Of a DNA stretch of 64,000 nucleotides, positions 19,805 through 29,522 are shown piece by piece. The DNA is from Roseicyclus sp. (GTDB lineage: Bacteria > Pseudomonadota > Alphaproteobacteria > Rhodobacterales > Rhodobacteraceae). The stretch's first letter is position 1; the number at the start of each line of letters is the position of its first letter. The position numbers and the translations under genes are program-made. A model generated the notes under the pieces. That model had not been told where the DNA came from. It worked only from the letters and a program-made list of their open reading frames with translations, and did not search any database. The stretch is from the NCBI GenBank assembly GCA_018401055.1, contig JAGYLB010000075.1, positions 1-64,000 on the forward strand, read 5' to 3'.

Positions 19805-20983
19805 TCAGCCGGTGCTGTCCTTCGACCAAAGGTAGACGAACAGCCCGGCTAGGATCGCCAGACCGATGATGCCGAACAGCGCGCCATAGGCCTCGGCCGG
19901 GGCGCGCGTTTGCGCAAGCGCGGTAAAAGTCGGCGCAGTGGCGAATTGCATCACGCCCGCGCCGCCCATTCCGAAGAGATTGAGCAAGGTCACGCCCCGC
20001 CCGGTCAGGTGGGGCGGGCAGAAGCTGCGCCCGTGGCTGATGACCAGCGGGTAGGACGCGCCCAGCACGCCGATGGCGGCGAAAGCGCGATGGCAGCTCG
20101 AGAGATCCCCGGGCGGAAACGCCCAGAAGGTCAGGAGCAGGACCGCCACCCCGGCATTGCCGATCAGGATGGGCCACTGGCGGCTGCCCAGCCAGCGGTC
20201 CGCGGGGCCGTAGAGGAAATTGCCCCCCACCATGGCGAGCCCCATTACAAGCGTGGCGGTGCCGATGAGGGCGAGGTCGGCGCTGAAACGGTCGGTGATG
20301 TAGGGGCTGATCCAGAGGCCCCGAAGGCCAGCGGCGGGGGGCGTAGCAGACGAACATCATCGCCATGATCGGCCAGAGCGCGCGCATGCTGAGAAGGTCG
20401 AGGAGGGAGCCCTTTGCCTCGCCTTCGGGCTTCTCGGGGTCACGGATGAGAATCGCCATGGCCACCGCGATGAGCGCGGTCAGGACCGCGAAGCTGCCCA
20501 CCGTCTCGCGCCAGCCGAAGCTGTCGATCAGCCAGGCGAGCGGCGCGGCGGAGAGGATGCTTCCAGGCGACGAGACGCCCACCGTGACGCCCGCCAGCGT
20601 GCCGAACACGGCGGGCGCGAACCGGCGCGCGAAGATGAAGTAGGTGGCCATCAGGATCGGCGCGCAGCCGATGCCGATGAGGACCATGGCGGCGGTGATC
20701 GCGCCGGGCCCCTGCGCCAGCGCGAAGACGGTGGCACCCCCCGCCCCGCCGAGGAGGAACAGACTTGGAGGCCGTGGCGGCGCGGCCCGAGCCGGTCGAG
20801 CGCCCAGCCCACGGGCAGTTGCATCAGCGCGAAGGCCGCGAACCACAGGCCCGAGGCGCGGGCCAGATCGCCGGTGGTGGCGCCGATCTCGGCCTCCAGC
20901 ACGGGCGAGAGCACGGCGAGGAAGGCGCGGTAGAACTGGCTGAGCGTGTAGGCCACGACCAGAAAGGCGATGCCGGCGCGCAT
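19805..20983 (-). CDS. Major facilitator superfamily transporter, frameshifted
   Basis: From ATG 20983 (MRAGIAFLVVAYTLSQFYRAFL) the locus encodes about twelve hydrophobic helices. The MFS loop motif appears as GWALDRLGPRRH between helices 2 and 3, with a matching PADRWLGSR in the second half. Frameshifts lie near 20760 and near 20325. Residual features (a conserved YRAFLAVLSPVLEAEIG opening) are common in proteobacterial MFS carriers of unknown substrate. It is convergent with the helicase and divergent from the ferric-binding protein gene, with which it shares a spacer containing a palindromic motif, so a link to iron is possible but unproven. Confidence 0.82.
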
Positions 20984-21054
20984 TGTGGTCTTTCCCTCCC
21001 GTTTCGCCGGGGGACCCTGCACCGGGGCGGCGGGCGCGACAAGCGGGTGCAGTC

Positions 21055-21074
21055 TCCGATCTTTTTTGTCGGGA
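21055..21074 (+). promoter_or_regulatory. Putative operator shared with the iron permease gene
   Basis: The 20-mer TCCGATCTTTTTTGTCGGGA is a CCGAxx-N5-TGTCGG partial palindrome. It matches 16 of 20 positions of a second copy at 23979-23998, in front of the iron ABC permease gene. It lies 93 bases upstream of the fbpA-like ATG and 71 bases upstream of the divergent MFS gene. The binding factor is unknown; an iron-responsive regulator is the natural guess. Confidence 0.45.
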
Positions 21075-21167
21075 ATATTGACTCGCGTCTTGCGATGCGC
21101 TTCAAGGTCATCAGCCAAGCTGAGTAAATCAGTCAGGTATCCGATCACGACGCATATGGAGACACCA

Positions 21168-22187
21168 ATGACCCGCACCCTTGCCGCCCTTCTGGGCACG
21201 GCCATCGCGGCTTCGACCCTGACCGCTGCGCAGGCGCAGGAGCTGAACCTCTATTCCTCGCGCCATTACGACACGGACGAGCGGCTCTATTCCGATTTCA
21301 CCGAACTGACCGGCATCACGATCAACCGGATCGAGGGCAACGCCGACGAGCTGATCGCGCGGATGCAGGCTGAAGGCGCAAACAGCCCCGCCGACGTCTT
21401 CCTGACCGTCGACACCGTGCGGCTGGCCCGCGCGACCGAGATGGGGCTGCTGCAGCCCGTCGAAAGCGCGGTCCTGGAAACCCGCGTGCCGGGTTACCTG
21501 CAAGATGATGGCAACCACTGGTTCGCCTTTTCCCAGCGCGCGCGTATCATCTTCTACAACCGGGAGACTGTGGCGAGCCCGCCGCAGACCTACCAGGACC
21601 TCGCCAGCCCGGAATACGCGGGTCAGGTCTGCATCCGGTCATCCAGCAACGTCTACACCCAGAACATCACCGCAGCCCTTATCGCCCATCTGGGCGCTGA
21701 GGCCGTCGAGGATTGGGCGACCGCCGTGGTCGGCAATTTCGCGCGCTCCCCGCAGGGTGGTGATACCGACCAGCTGCGCGGAATCGCTTCCGGCGAGTGC
21801 GACATCGCCATGTCGAACACCTATTACTATTCGCGTATCATCCGCGAGGGAGACAGCCAGATCACGCCCGAGCAGCTGGCCAACATCGGCTGGGTCTTTC
21901 CGAACCAGAACGACATCGGCGCGCACATGAACGTGTCGGGCGGCGGTGTGGCAGCCCATGCGCCGAACCGCGACAATGCGTTGCTGTTCCTGGAATACCT
22001 CGCCTCGGACCGGGCGCAGGAGTATTTCTCGGCTGGTAACGACGAATATCCGGCAGTTCCGGGCGTGGGCCTGTCGCCGTCGGTTGCGGCGCTGGGGATT
22101 TTCCGACCCGATGTGATCGACCTTTCCGAGATTGCGGCAAATGTCGGAATGGCGGTCGAGGTTCTGAACACCGCCGGCTGGGAATGA
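21168..22187 (+). CDS. fbpA: Ferric iron ABC transporter substrate-binding protein
   Basis: 339 residues. Sec signal MTRTLAALLGTAIAAS...AQA, then ELNLYSSRHYDTDERLYSDF, the opening typical of FbpA/FutA ferric-binding proteins. The iron-coordinating tyrosine cluster is present (CDIAMSNTYYYSRI). The start at 21168 has GGAG six bases upstream; an in-frame ATG at 21156 is less likely. It captures ferric iron in the periplasm for an ABC importer; the permease lies just downstream in the opposite orientation, and no ATPase gene is seen nearby. A Rho-independent terminator follows. Confidence 0.93.
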   Translation: MTRTLAALLGTAIAASTLTAAQAQELNLYSSRHYDTDERLYSDFTELTGITINRIEGNADELIARMQAEGANSPADVFLTVDTVRLARATEMGLLQPVESAVLETRVPGYLQDDGNHWFAFSQRARIIFYNRETVASPPQTYQDLASPEYAGQVCIRSSSNVYTQNITAALIAHLGAEAVEDWATAVVGNFARSPQGGDTDQLRGIASGECDIAMSNTYYYSRIIREGDSQITPEQLANIGWVFPNQNDIGAHMNVSGGGVAAHAPNRDNALLFLEYLASDRAQEYFSAGNDEYPAVPGVGLSPSVAALGIFRPDVIDLSEIAANVGMAVEVLNTAGWE

Positions 22188-22212
22188 CCGACGCCTCTGT
22201 GTGATACTTAAC

Positions 22213-22238
22213 ACGGGCGCCCCTTGGGCGCCCGTTTT
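22213..22238 (+). terminator. Rho-independent terminator of fbpA
   Basis: The arms ACGGGCGCC and GGCGCCCGT form a hairpin with a five-base loop that may be closed further, and TTTT follows on the plus strand. It ends 15 bases before the stop of the convergent permease gene. Confidence 0.88.
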
Positions 22239-22252
22239 CCGTTCAGGCCGAG

Positions 22253-23974
22253 TCAGGCCGAGCGCTGCACCTGCCCTGCTGCGGCAGTGACGGCATCTCG
22301 CATCGGGCGGCCCTCGCGCCCGATGCTCCAGCACAGGATGGCGACGGGAAGAAGGCCGACTGGCGCCGATCACAGGCTGGGCACCGCCGCCTCGGCCAGC
22401 CGTTCGTCGGAGGCGAGGCGGTGTGCCTGCACGGCGAGCGTATCGTAGTTGAAAGGGCGCAGAATCAGCGTGGCGGGCAGTTCCTTCATCACGTCTACGA
22501 ACACGATAAGCAGCGCGGTCAAGATCGAGGGTTGCAGGATCGGGACGTGGATGCGCCGCAACATGGGTGCAGGGCCATGGCCCAGCGTGCGGGCGACCGC
22601 ATCGACATTGGGGTTCACGGTGGCGAGCCCGGATTCATAGGTGTTGAGCGCCACGGCCATGAAGCGGACCATGTAGGCCATGATCATCAGCCAGATGGAG
22701 CCTGTGATCAGCAGGCCGGTGTCGATGCCGAAATTCGCCTCCATCACTCGGTCCAGCGCATTGTCAAAGGCGGCGAAGGGGAACAGCAGGCCCACCGCGA
22801 TCACGCCGCCCGGCACGGCATAGCCGATGCCTGCGATCCTGAGCGCGGTCTGCGAACTGCGGGTGGGATGGAGCCGCGCGTTGAAACCCAGGGCGATAGC
22901 GGCAGCGACGGTCAGCACGGCGGCGATGCCCGCGAGTGTCAGGGAATGCTGCAGGAAGCCGAGGTAGCGCGGCGAGAACAGGATCTGGGCCGAGCCTGAG
23001 GCCAGCGGAGACGAGCAGGCCGGTGGGCAGAAGGAAGCCGAAGAGGACCGGCAGGCCGCAGATCGCGATGGCCCCGCCGCGGCGCGGCCGCGCAGGCGCA
23101 CAGGTTCCATCCGCTCGAACCGGCGCCCGGCGTCGTGGTGGCGCAGGTGGCGGCGCTGTCGGCGCTCCAGCGTGGCGAAGGCCAGTGCCACGACCAGCAG
23201 GCACAGCGCCAGTTGCGCTGCCCCCGCCCGGTCGAACAAGCCGAACCAGCTGACATAGATCCCGGTGGCAAAGGTCTGGACGCTGAAATAGGCGACGGTG
23301 CCATAATCGGCCAGCGTCTCCATCAGGGCAAGCAGGACGCCGCCTGCGATGGCAGGCCGAGCGACCGGGACGGAGACACGGACGAAGGCGCCCCATGGCC
23401 CCTGTCCCAGCGTGCGCGCAGCGATATAGGCGGTCGCAGATTGGCGCAGGAAGGCCGCGCGCGCCAGCAGGTAGACGTAAGGGTAAAGGACAAGGATCAG
23501 CATCGCCGCCGCCCCGCCGAGGCTGCGGATTTCAGGGAACCAGTAGTCGCGCGGTCCCCAGCCGGTCAGGTCGCGCAGCGTCGACTGGACCCAGCCGGGA
23601 TGATCCAGCAGGTCGGTATAGGCATAAGCCAGCACATAGGCCGGGTAGGTCAGCGGAAGGGCCAGTGCGATCTCGAACAGGCGTCGCCCCGGAAAGCGGG
23701 TCGCCGTCACAAGCCATGCAGTCGATGTGCCAATGATTGCGGTGCCGACGCCGACGATAAAGACCAGCAACGCGGTGGTGCCCGCGTAGCGCGGCAGCAC
23801 CGTGCGGGACAGGCTTTGCAACGTGTCGAGGCCACCGGTGAGGGCAGCGAGCGCCACCGCGGCCATCGGCACGATGCACAATGCTGCCGCCAGCCAGGCC
23901 AGCGCGGACAGGCGGCGCGGAGGGTGAGTTGGACGATTCTGGGCCATCGGCAGGGGCGTTTTCCAGGCGGTCAT
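22253..23974 (-). CDS. fbpB: Ferric iron ABC transporter permease, multiply frameshifted
   Basis: Double-length FbpB-type permease with about twelve helices. Permease loops are visible as AARTLGQGPWGAFVRVSVPVA and DAVARTLGHGPAPMLRRIHV. A compensating pair of frameshifts at about 22990-23090 scrambles the middle; the alternate frame restores ICGLPVLFGFLLPTGLLVS. The frame also breaks near 22375; beyond it another frame continues APVGLLPVAILCWSIGRE and ends at 22253, the expected FbpB C-terminus, so the apparent stop at 22370 is not the true end. The start chosen is ATG 23974. It partners the fbpA-like gene, with which it is convergent. Confidence 0.87.
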
Positions 23975-23978
23975 TCAA

Positions 23979-23998
23979 TCCGACACCTTTTGTCGGGA
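23979..23998 (-). promoter_or_regulatory. Putative operator, second copy of the fbp-linked palindrome
   Basis: TCCGACACCTTTTGTCGGGA (plus-strand reading) is a near-perfect palindrome, CCGACA-N5-TGTCGG. It ends four bases before the assigned start of the fbpB-like gene, so a bound protein would cover the ribosome site or the transcription start. The counterpart is at 21055-21074. Confidence 0.45.
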
Positions 23999-24078
23999 TT
24001 TCCCACGAATGCAAGCAAGCGGGCGTATGGTGGGCGGCTCTGTCGCAAAAGCTTCACTTGTCACCCATCCTTGTTTCT

Positions 24079-24094
24079 ATATTTCGAGAAATAT
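24079..24094 (+). promoter_or_regulatory. Putative ArsR operator overlapping the arsRC start
   Basis: ATATTTC-GA-GAAATAT is a perfect 7+7 inverted repeat, AT-rich in a GC-rich surrounding, and it overlaps the ATG (24093) of the arsRC gene. ArsR-type repressors bind such dyads at their own promoters and leave on arsenite binding. No ribosome site precedes the ATG, so the transcript may be leaderless. Confidence 0.5.
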
Positions 24095-24932
24095 GGAAAT
24101 AGCACTTACAGACCGATTCGCTGCCCTCAGCCATCCTGCCCGCCTCGCCGTCGTGCAATTGCTCATCCGCCGCTACCCTGACGAAGTTCCAGCCGGAGAG
24201 GTCGCCGGAGTGTTGGGGCTGAAGCCCAACACGCTCAGCGCTTACCTGGCCGATCTGCTGCAGGCCGGGCTCATCACGCGCAGCCGACAGGGCACATCTC
24301 TGCGCTACGGGGCGGACATGACCGGCCTGCGAGCAATGACCGCAAGCCTGTTACACGATTGTTGCCGTGGTCGTGCAGATCTGTGCGCGCCCGTGGCCTT
24401 CCCTGACCTCACCGGAGATCGATCCATGCCCGACCGCCGTTATAACGTCCTGTTCATCTGCACCGGAAATTCCGCCCGGTCGATCTTTGCCGAAACCATC
24501 TTGCGCGACATCGCGGGCGACCGGTTCGAGGTGTTCTCGGCGGGGACAAGCCCCCAGTCGCAGCTGAACCCGATGGCCGTCGAGATGCTGCGCGCCAAGG
24601 GGCACGAGACGTCGGGCCTGCGCGCCAAGAACGTGACCGAGTTTCAGGGTGCGGATGCGCCCGAATTCGATTTCGTCTTCACCGTTTGTGACCGCGCGGC
24701 AAACGAAGCCTGCCCGCCCTGGCCGGGCCAGCCGATGTCGGCCCATTGGAGCACCCCCGACCCGGTCAAGGCGACAGGGACCGAAGCCGAGCGGATGCTG
24801 GCCTTTCAGCACGCCTATGGCATGCTGCGCAACCGCATCGCGGCATTCACCGCGCTTCCGCTTCACACGCTTGACCGTATCTCGCTGCAGCATGCGCTGG
24901 ATGGCATCGCTTCAGGGGAAGCGGCACAATGA
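24093..24932 (+). CDS. ArsR-type regulator fused to LMW-type arsenate reductase
   Basis: 279 residues with two domains. Residues 1-90 form a winged-helix ArsR domain ([20 protein letters not shown], recognition region [19 protein letters not shown]). Residues 112-260 form a low-molecular-weight phosphatase-type arsenate reductase with the C-x5-R loop C123-TGNSA-R129 and [10 protein letters not shown] carrying the catalytic aspartate. Cysteines at about 90, 91 and 98 in the linker could sense arsenite. Such fusions are known in alphaproteobacteria, but in this indel-rich sequence a lost stop between separate genes cannot be excluded; an internal ATG at 24426 follows a GGAG. It heads an operon with GAPDH and arsJ. 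Confidence 0.88.
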   Translation: MEIALTDRFAALSHPARLAVVQLLIRRYPDEVPAGEVAGVLGLKPNTLSAYLADLLQAGLITRSRQGTSLRYGADMTGLRAMTASLLHDCCRGRADLCAPVAFPDLTGDRSMPDRRYNVLFICTGNSARSIFAETILRDIAGDRFEVFSAGTSPQSQLNPMAVEMLRAKGHETSGLRAKNVTEFQGADAPEFDFVFTVCDRAANEACPPWPGQPMSAHWSTPDPVKATGTEAERMLAFQHAYGMLRNRIAAFTALPLHTLDRISLQHALDGIASGEAAQ

Positions 24933-25927
24933 CGACCTATGCGCTGAACGGGCTGGGCCGGATCGGAAAGCTGGCGTTGCGACCCTTGCTGGAACGCGGG
25001 GCCAAGATCGCATGGCTGAACGACGCGGTGGGGGATGCGGCGATGCACGCGCATCTGCTGGAATTCGACACGGTGCATGGGCGCTGGCGGGCGGATATCA
25101 CCAGTGACGAGGGCAGCATCACCATCGACGGGGTGCGTCTGCCGGTGCTGAACCAGCGCGACCCGGCGAAGCTGCCGCTGGCAGGCGTCGATGTGGTGAT
25201 CGACTGCACTGGCGTGTTCAAGACGGCGGCCAAGATCCAGCCCTATTTCGATGCGGGCGTGAAACGGGTGGTGGTCAGCGCCCCGGTCAAGGACGGCGGG
25301 GCCGCGAACATCGTCTATGGCGTCAACCATGACATCTACGACCCCGCGCGGCACCGGATCGTCACGGCGGCCAGTTGCACGACCAATTGCCTCGCCCCGG
25401 TGGTCAAGGTCATCCATGAGGCGATCGGCATCAAGCATGGCTCGATCACGACGATCCATGACGTGACCAACACCCAGACCATCGTCGACCGCCCTGCAAA
25501 GGACCTGCGCCGCGCGCGGTCGGCGCTGAATTCGCTGATCCCGACCACGACCGGCAGCGCTACGGCGATCACGCTGATCTACCCAGAGCTGAAGGGAAAG
25601 TTGAACGGCCATGCCGTGCGGGTGCCGCTGCTGAACGCCTCGCTCACCGATTGCGTCTTCGAGGTGGATAGGCCGACGACGGCGGAGGAGGTGAACGCGC
25701 TCTTCAAGGCTGCTGCCGCCGGCCATCTGGACGGCATCCTCGGCTATGAGGAACGCCCGCTGGTCAGCGCCGATTACACCAATGACACGCGGTCGAGCAT
25801 TGTCGACGCGCCGTCCACCATGGTGGTCAACGGCACGCAGGTGAAGATCTACGCCTGGTATGACAATGAGATGGGCTATGCCCACCGGCTGGTCGATGTG
25901 GCCCTGATGGTTGGTGCGGCCCCATGA
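24929..25927 (+). CDS. ArsJ-associated glyceraldehyde-3-phosphate dehydrogenase
   Basis: 332 residues, overlapping arsRC by four bases. NAD-binding start [17 protein letters not shown] and the catalytic cysteine C150 in [12 protein letters not shown] are clear. In ars operons this enzyme uses arsenate in place of phosphate to form the unstable 1-arseno-3-phosphoglycerate, which ArsJ exports; this is established for the GAPDH-ArsJ pair. Its position between arsRC and arsJ makes that role far more likely than a glycolytic one. The gene is intact and its stop overlaps the arsJ start (ATGA). Confidence 0.93.
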   Translation: MTTYALNGLGRIGKLALRPLLERGAKIAWLNDAVGDAAMHAHLLEFDTVHGRWRADITSDEGSITIDGVRLPVLNQRDPAKLPLAGVDVVIDCTGVFKTAAKIQPYFDAGVKRVVVSAPVKDGGAANIVYGVNHDIYDPARHRIVTAASCTTNCLAPVVKVIHEAIGIKHGSITTIHDVTNTQTIVDRPAKDLRRARSALNSLIPTTTGSATAITLIYPELKGKLNGHAVRVPLLNASLTDCVFEVDRPTTAEEVNALFKAAAAGHLDGILGYEERPLVSADYTNDTRSSIVDAPSTMVVNGTQVKIYAWYDNEMGYAHRLVDVALMVGAAP

Positions 25928-27183
25928 CCGACACCGCAGGGCGCTCCGAGGGCTTTGCTGCCTATATCGCGGTCACGGCGGCCTATTGGGCCTTCATGTT
26001 GACCGATGGCGCCTTGCGGATGCTGGTTTTGCTGCATTTCCACACGCTGGGGTTTTCCCCGGTGCAGCTGGCCTATCTGTTCATCTTGTACGAGATCGCA
26101 GGCGTAGTGACCAATCTGAGCGCGGGCTGGATCGCCGCGCGCTTCGGTCTGACCGCGACGCTCTATGCCGGGCTTGGCATCCAGATCGTGGCGCTGCTGG
26201 CGCTGGCGCAGCTTGATCCCGCTTGGGGCCTGACCGCCTCGGTCGTCTTCGTCATGGTGGTGCAGGGGCTGTCGGGGGTGGCCAAGGATCTGGCCAAGAT
26301 GTCGTCGAAATCGGCGGTCAAGGTGCTGGCGCCCGCAGGCGACGGGTCGCTGTTTCGCTGGGTGGCGGTGCTGACCGGGTCAAAGAACGCGGTCAAGGGT
26401 CTGGGGTTCTTGCTGGGTGCGGCGATGCTGGCGCTGGCGGGGTTCGTACCGTCGGTGCTGGCGATGGCAGCCGTGCTGGCCGTGATCTTGACGGTGATCG
26501 TGCTGCGCATGCCCTCGGGTCTGCCCACGGGGCGCAAGGGGGCGAAGTTTTCCGAGGTCTTTTCCAAATCCGCCAATGTGAACTGGCTGTCGGCGGCGCG
26601 GGTCTTCTTGTTCGGCGCGCGCGACGTGTGGTTCGTCGTCGGCATCCCGATCTATTTCTACGCGGTCCTGTCGGATGGCACGGTGGCGGGAAACCGGGTT
26701 GCCTTCTTCACCATCGGTACCTTCATGGCGGTCTGGATCATCCTTTATGGCGCGGTTCAGGCCAGCGCGCCCGGCTGCTCCGGGCGCAGGCCCGGGCGAG
26801 GCGGTGCTGGTGCGCGAAGCCTGGACCTGGGCGGCCGCGCTGGCCGTGCTGCCTGCGGCCCTTGCCGGTCTTGTCTGGTGGGCAGGAGCGCCCGCGCCAT
26901 GGCTGACCGTCACGCTGATCGCGGGCTGCTTGCCTTTGGTGCTGTCTTTGCCATCAATTCGGCGTTGCATTCCTACCTGATCCTCGCCTTCACCAAGGCC
27001 GAGCGGGTGACCATGGACGTCGGCTTCTACTACATGGCGAATGCCGCCGGCCGGCTTATTGGCACGCTCATGTCGGGCCTGTCCTACCAATTGGGAGGCT
27101 TGCCCGCCTGTCTGGGCACGGCAGCGGTGATGCTGCTTCTCAGCGCTGTTTTCGCGCAGCGGCTACAACCCGCAAAGGTCTGA
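25924..27183 (+). CDS. arsJ: Organoarsenical efflux permease ArsJ, frameshift pair inside
   Basis: About 420 residues, MFS fold. The opening [20 protein letters not shown] and the segment [17 protein letters not shown] are typical of ArsJ. It expels 1-arseno-3-phosphoglycerate, which then breaks down outside the cell to arsenate. Between about 26770 and 26920 the frame reads a non-hydrophobic, arginine-rich stretch; a neighbouring frame restores a membrane-like sequence ([18 protein letters not shown]), so a compensating pair of indels lies here. The gene overlaps the preceding GAPDH by four bases and ends the ars operon. Confidence 0.9.
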   Translation: MTDTAGRSEGFAAYIAVTAAYWAFMLTDGALRMLVLLHFHTLGFSPVQLAYLFILYEIAGVVTNLSAGWIAARFGLTATLYAGLGIQIVALLALAQLDPAWGLTASVVFVMVVQGLSGVAKDLAKMSSKSAVKVLAPAGDGSLFRWVAVLTGSKNAVKGLGFLLGAAMLALAGFVPSVLAMAAVLAVILTVIVLRMPSGLPTGRKGAKFSEVFSKSANVNWLSAARVFLFGARDVWFVVGIPIYFYAVLSDGTVAGNRVAFFTIGTFMAVWIILYGAVQASAPGCSGRRPGRGGAGARSLDLGGRAGRAACGPCRSCLVGRSARAMADRHADRGLLAFGAVFAINSALHSYLILAFTKAERVTMDVGFYYMANAAGRLIGTLMSGLSYQLGGLPACLGTAAVMLLLSAVFAQRLQPAKV

Positions 27184-27250
27184 ACAGGCATTAAGGGGGC
27201 GTTCATCCGCGGGGTGCTAGGACCTGTCCGACACGTCTGACGGACCGGAC

Positions 27251-28127
27251 ATGGCAGAGAACGCGACACGCCCGATCATCATCAAGCGCAAAAAGGTCAT
27301 CGCTGGCGGTGGTCACCACGGTGGCGCTTGGAAGGTGGCCTATGCCGACTTTGTCACCGCGATGATGGCCTTTTTCATGCTCATGTGGCTGCTCAACGCG
27401 ACCACCGAGCAACAGCGCAAGGGCATCGCCGATTATTTCTCACCCACCATCCCGATCACGCGCATATCGGGCGGGGGTGACGGTGCCTTTGGCGGCGACA
27501 GCCCGTTTTCCGAAAACACCATCGCCCAGAACGGCACGGGTGCCACCAACCTGCGCCCGACCGAGGGGCGCGAAAGCCTTGGCCTGTCCGGCACCGACCA
27601 CGATGCCGCCGCGCAGGCGGAAGAGAACGCAGAGCTTGCGGCCTTGGCGGAGGCCTTGACCGGCGACAGCGTGATCTGCGGTAAACCTGCTGGCGCATGT
27701 GCAGACGCGCCTGACCGACGAAGGCCTGGTGATCGAGATCTTCTCGCGTCCGGGTCAGGTGATCTTCGATCCCGGAACCGGCTTGCCCCGCGCCATGGCT
27801 GCCGGATCTGGCCGCCGCCATGGCTGAGCCTCTTCGGCACGGTCACCAATGCCATCGCGATCGAGGGGCATGTCGCCGCCGAACCGGTCGTGGTGGCCAG
27901 CGAAACCCGCTGGCGCGCCTCGACCGACCGGGCGCAGGTGTTCCGCGCCCTGCTGGAACGCGCTGAATTGCCCCCGCGCCGGATCGTCCGCGTGACGGGT
28001 CACGCCGACCGTGAACCCGCGGCCGACAACCCGATGGCGCGTGCGCAACGAACGGCTGGAGATCATCCTTCTGCGGAGCCGGCCTTTGACGGGGCCTGGG
28101 AAACTGCGGTCGAATTTTATCTGTTAG
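27251..28127 (+). CDS. motB: Flagellar motor stator protein MotB, frameshifted
   Basis: Stator subunit anchoring the motor to peptidoglycan. The N-terminus has the conserved KVAYADFVTAMMAFFMLMWLL helix with the proton-channel aspartate in YADF. The C-terminal OmpA-like part is seen as AIEGHVAAEP, VTGHADREP and NERLEIILL. Compensating frameshifts near 27680 and 27800 scramble the middle (another frame restores LVIEIFSRPGQVIFDP), and a last shift near 28040 moves the stop to 28125-28127. The inverted repeat TGTCCG-N15-CGGACA (27225-27251) brackets the ribosome site. It begins the motB-flgE-flgK-flgL-flgI unit, 11 kb from motA. Confidence 0.9.
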
Positions 28128-28138
28128 GACGGCCTTAA
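28124..28138 (+). promoter_or_regulatory. CtrA-like site upstream of flgE
   Basis: TTAG-GACGGCC-TTAA matches the CtrA full-site layout TTAA-N7-TTAA with one mismatch. It lies at the motB end, 56 bases before the flgE ATG. CtrA is known to control flagellar genes in Rhodobacterales. The match is by eye only. Confidence 0.35.
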
Positions 28139-28193
28139 TCGCGCGCCGCCCATGGTCGGTCGCAAATCCTGATGCAGCAGAAAGGCGCATGAG

Positions 28194-29495
28194 ATGACGA
28201 TTTCCTCCTCGCTCAATTCCGGGGTCGCGGGCCTGCAGGTGAACGCCAGCCGCCTTGCCACCATCGCCGACAACATCGCCAATTCGGGCACTTACGGTTA
28301 CAAGCGCGTGGTCGCGGATTTCCATTCGCTCGTCATCATGCAAAGCGACGGCACCTATTCGGCGGGCGGGGTGCGGGCTTCCACCTCGCGCATGATCGAC
28401 CAGCGCGGCACGCTCGTGACCACCAACAATCCCACGGACCTTGCCATCGGTGGCCGCGGCATGCTGCCGGTGACCAGCGCCGCCGCCCTCAACGCGCAGG
28501 GCAATGACCTGCCGGTGCGCCTGATGACCACCGGCTCCTTCCGCCCTGATGCCGAAGGCATCTTGCGCACCCAGACCGGTGAGGTGCTCATGGGCTGGCC
28601 CGCCAATGCCGATGGCACGGTCCCGAATTTTCCGCGCGACACCTTTGACGGGCTGGAGCCGGTGGTGATCAACACCAACCAGTTCGCGGGCGATCCGACA
28701 ACTTTCATGGAGCTGTCCGTCAACCTCCCCGCGACCTCGACCGATTCCACGGGTGATGGAGAGCCTTTCGTGATGTCGGCAGAATATTTCGACAATCTCG
28801 GCACCTCCCAATACCTCGAGATCACCTTCAGCCCCACCGTTCCCGCCACGGGGATGAGCCATACTTGGACGATGGAGGTGCGCGACAGCGCTTCGGGCGG
28901 GGCGGTGATCGGGGAATACACGGTCACCTTCGACGATGCGCGCGGCAATGGCGGCAATCTCGACACGGTTACCGTCGTCTCCGGGGGTGCCTATGATCCC
29001 GCGACCGGCGCGATTGCCCTGACCGTGGACGGTGGCCCGCTCGAGCTGCGCATCGGCAGACCCGGGCAGGCCGGGGGCCTGACGCAGCTTTCGGATACCT
29101 TCGCGCGCGCGCCCGTCGTCAAGAACGGCTCGCCCGTGGGCGATCTCAGCCGGGTAGAGGTGGATGCCAATGGGTTTCTTCATGCGATCTACGACAGCGG
29201 CATCACCCGCGTGATCTACCAGATCCCGGTGGTCGACGTGCCCAACCTCAACGGTCTGACGACGGGCGACAACCAGACCTATTCGATCTCGCCCGACAGC
29301 GGTCAGTTCTTCTTGTGGAACGCAGGCGACGGCCCGACCGGCGAGATCGTCGGCTACGCGCGCGAGGAATCGGCGACCGACGTGGCGGCGGAACTGACCC
29401 AGCTGATCCAGACCCAGCGGGCCTATTCCTCGAACGCCAAGATCATCCAGACGGTCGACGAGATGTTGCAAGAAACCACCAACATCAAGCGCTGA
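28194..29495 (+). CDS. flgE: Flagellar hook protein FlgE
   Basis: 433 residues, intact. The N-terminal rod/hook motif SSSLNSGVAGLQVNASRLATIA with NIANSGTYGYKR, and the C-terminal heptad region ELTQLIQTQRAYSSNAKIIQTVDEML, are both diagnostic. The variable central domains D1-D2 lie between. FlgE polymerises into the curved hook linking rod and filament after export by the flagellar type III system. It is followed after 27 bases by flgK. Confidence 0.96.
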   Translation: MTISSSLNSGVAGLQVNASRLATIADNIANSGTYGYKRVVADFHSLVIMQSDGTYSAGGVRASTSRMIDQRGTLVTTNNPTDLAIGGRGMLPVTSAAALNAQGNDLPVRLMTTGSFRPDAEGILRTQTGEVLMGWPANADGTVPNFPRDTFDGLEPVVINTNQFAGDPTTFMELSVNLPATSTDSTGDGEPFVMSAEYFDNLGTSQYLEITFSPTVPATGMSHTWTMEVRDSASGGAVIGEYTVTFDDARGNGGNLDTVTVVSGGAYDPATGAIALTVDGGPLELRIGRPGQAGGLTQLSDTFARAPVVKNGSPVGDLSRVEVDANGFLHAIYDSGITRVIYQIPVVDVPNLNGLTTGDNQTYSISPDSGQFFLWNAGDGPTGEIVGYAREESATDVAAELTQLIQTQRAYSSNAKIIQTVDEMLQETTNIKR

Positions 29496-29522
29496 TCCGC
29501 GCCTTCGGCGGGACCCTGAGCG

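Noticed and set aside
22370..22372. Apparent stop of the iron permease gene
   Set aside because: The adjacent frame continues with a typical FbpB C-terminal helix to 22253, so the earlier stop comes from an indel.
27843..29471. 542-codon open frame opposite flgE
   Set aside because: The plus strand carries intact FlgE; the antisense product has no recognisable domain.
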